Shown one piece after another: positions 5,509-5,991 of a DNA stretch of 5,991 bases. Numbering within the stretch: position 1 is the first letter of the stretch; each line of letters begins with the position of its first letter. Position numbers and translations under genes: made by a program. Below the pieces are notes generated by a model. The model did no database searches, was not told the origin of the DNA, and worked only from the letters and a program-made list of their open reading frames with translations. This DNA comes from Thermoproteales archaeon (GTDB taxonomy: Archaea; Thermoproteota; Thermoprotei; Thermoproteales; Thermocladiaceae), in NCBI GenBank assembly GCA_027068725.1, contig JAMOMD010000385.1, positions 1 to 5,991 of the forward strand, written 5' to 3'.

Positions 5509-5516
5509 AATTAATG
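5509..5516 (+). promoter_or_regulatory. TATA box of the RNA methyltransferase gene
   Basis: AATTAATG is centred about 27 bp upstream of the ATG at 5540. No Shine-Dalgarno site is present, so a leaderless transcript beginning at the start codon is likely. Confidence 0.5.
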
Positions 5517-5539
5517 ATCGTGCCCTGCAGAGCTGACAA

Positions 5540-5991
5540 ATGCCCGCACTTCGCATACCTAAGCCATCAAAATTTCAGAACCTGATAGAAGTAGTCCCCG
5601 GCATATACCTTGACTATAGGCTACTGAAGTACTTGTTAGAGTTCTGGAATGAGACAGAGATTGACTACATGTTTAGAGCTATTAAGGAACCTCCACGAAG
5701 ATATTATGTAAGAGTTAACACGAGACTTGCAAGACCTGAAGAAGTTGTTAAAAAACTTAGAGAAAAAGGATTCAATGTTCATTTTGATGAGCACATACCT
5801 GAAGCAATATGGTTCAAAGTAGAGGGCCCACATAGAATACCCACAGCACGCAAGATAGTTGTAGTTGACAAGTTTGCTGCAGAGAGCGTGTATGTTGGAG
5901 CTCATGTTTATGCTCCCGGAGTAGTGAAGGCTCGTGGAGTCAGGAAAGGTGACGAAGTTGTTGTACTTGCACCTAACGGAGAGGAGATTGC
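5540..5991 (+). CDS. PUA-domain RNA cytosine-C5 methyltransferase, NSUN6-like (partial, N-terminus)
   Basis: The frame stays open to the window end, giving 150 residues of a longer protein. An in-frame TGA at 5534-5536 places the start at the ATG at 5540. Residues 1-61 carry the N-terminal region ending in PPRRYYVRVNT (51-61), which precedes the catalytic domain in NOL1/NOP2/Sun (RsmB/NSUN) m5C methyltransferases. Residues about 105-150 form a PUA RNA-binding domain (KIVVVDKFAAESVYVGAHVY, then APGVVKARGVRKGDEVVVL). A PUA domain placed after the N-terminal region and before the methyltransferase core is the NSUN6 arrangement. NSUN6 methylates C72 in the acceptor stem of certain tRNAs, and archaeal homologues are known. 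The SAM-binding domain and catalytic cysteines lie outside the window, so the activity is inferred. The probable TATA box is at 5509-5516. Confidence 0.82.
   Translation, partial: MPALRIPKPSKFQNLIEVVPGIYLDYRLLKYLLEFWNETEIDYMFRAIKEPPRRYYVRVNTRLARPEEVVKKLREKGFNVHFDEHIPEAIWFKVEGPHRIPTARKIVVVDKFAAESVYVGAHVYAPGVVKARGVRKGDEVVVLAPNGEEI

Noticed and set aside
5514..5588. Short ORF starting ATGATCGTG with CRADKCPHF overlapping the methyltransferase start
   Set aside because: Only about 23 residues, overlaps the likely TATA box of the next gene and has no ribosome site; no support beyond being open.
5636..5905. Minus-strand ORF of 89 codons opposite the methyltransferase
   Set aside because: It is the shadow of a well-supported PUA-domain coding region on the plus strand.
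1..5991. Search for CRISPR repeats, toxin-antitoxin pairs, phage or plasmid genes
   Set aside because: No regularly spaced direct repeats, integrase, transposase or nuclease-like genes are visible; the content is core chromosomal.

Overview
The window looks like chromosomal DNA from a hyperthermophilic crenarchaeon (Thermoproteota, perhaps Desulfurococcales/Pyrodictiaceae; the family-level guess is weak). Several features support this. There is an archaeal SRP (7S) RNA gene. There is a tRNA-Arg gene interrupted by two archaeal introns, with CCA encoded in the gene. A tiaS gene is present, which is an archaea-only tRNA modification enzyme. Promoters are of the TATA type about 25-30 bp upstream of genes, some apparently leaderless. 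The protein genes are only moderately GC-rich while both RNA genes are extremely GC-rich, as expected when structured RNAs must stay folded at high temperature.

Layout from left to right: the C-terminal end of an unidentified + strand gene (2-199); a glutamine synthetase gene glnA on the minus strand (245-1555); a divergent promoter region (1556-1740) with several palindromes; a dCTP deaminase-family gene dcd on the + strand (1741-2310); tiaS on the minus strand (2334-3632), convergent with dcd; tRNA-Arg(UCG) with two introns on the minus strand (3673-3793); SRP RNA on the minus strand (about 3869-4195); a divergent promoter region (4196-4259); two unrecognised + strand genes (4260-4808 and 4862-5488); and the first 150 codons of a PUA-domain RNA m5C methyltransferase resembling NSUN6 (5540 to the window end).

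Most genes here are housekeeping: nitrogen assimilation (glnA), dTTP precursor supply (dcd), and the translation/secretion machinery (tiaS, tRNA-Arg, SRP RNA and the NSUN6-like enzyme). Three of these concern tRNA itself (tiaS, tRNA-Arg, the methyltransferase), so the middle and right of the window form a loose RNA-metabolism neighbourhood. tiaS starts 40 bp downstream of the tRNA gene on the same strand and could share its transcript.

No mobile element, CRISPR array, toxin-antitoxin pair or defence system is visible. The most interesting items are the two-intron tRNA-Arg, including an unusual D-arm intron whose splice motif can be drawn by hand; an uninterrupted 40-bp helix in the SRP RNA; the two orphan genes at 4260-5488; and palindromes located in promoters.
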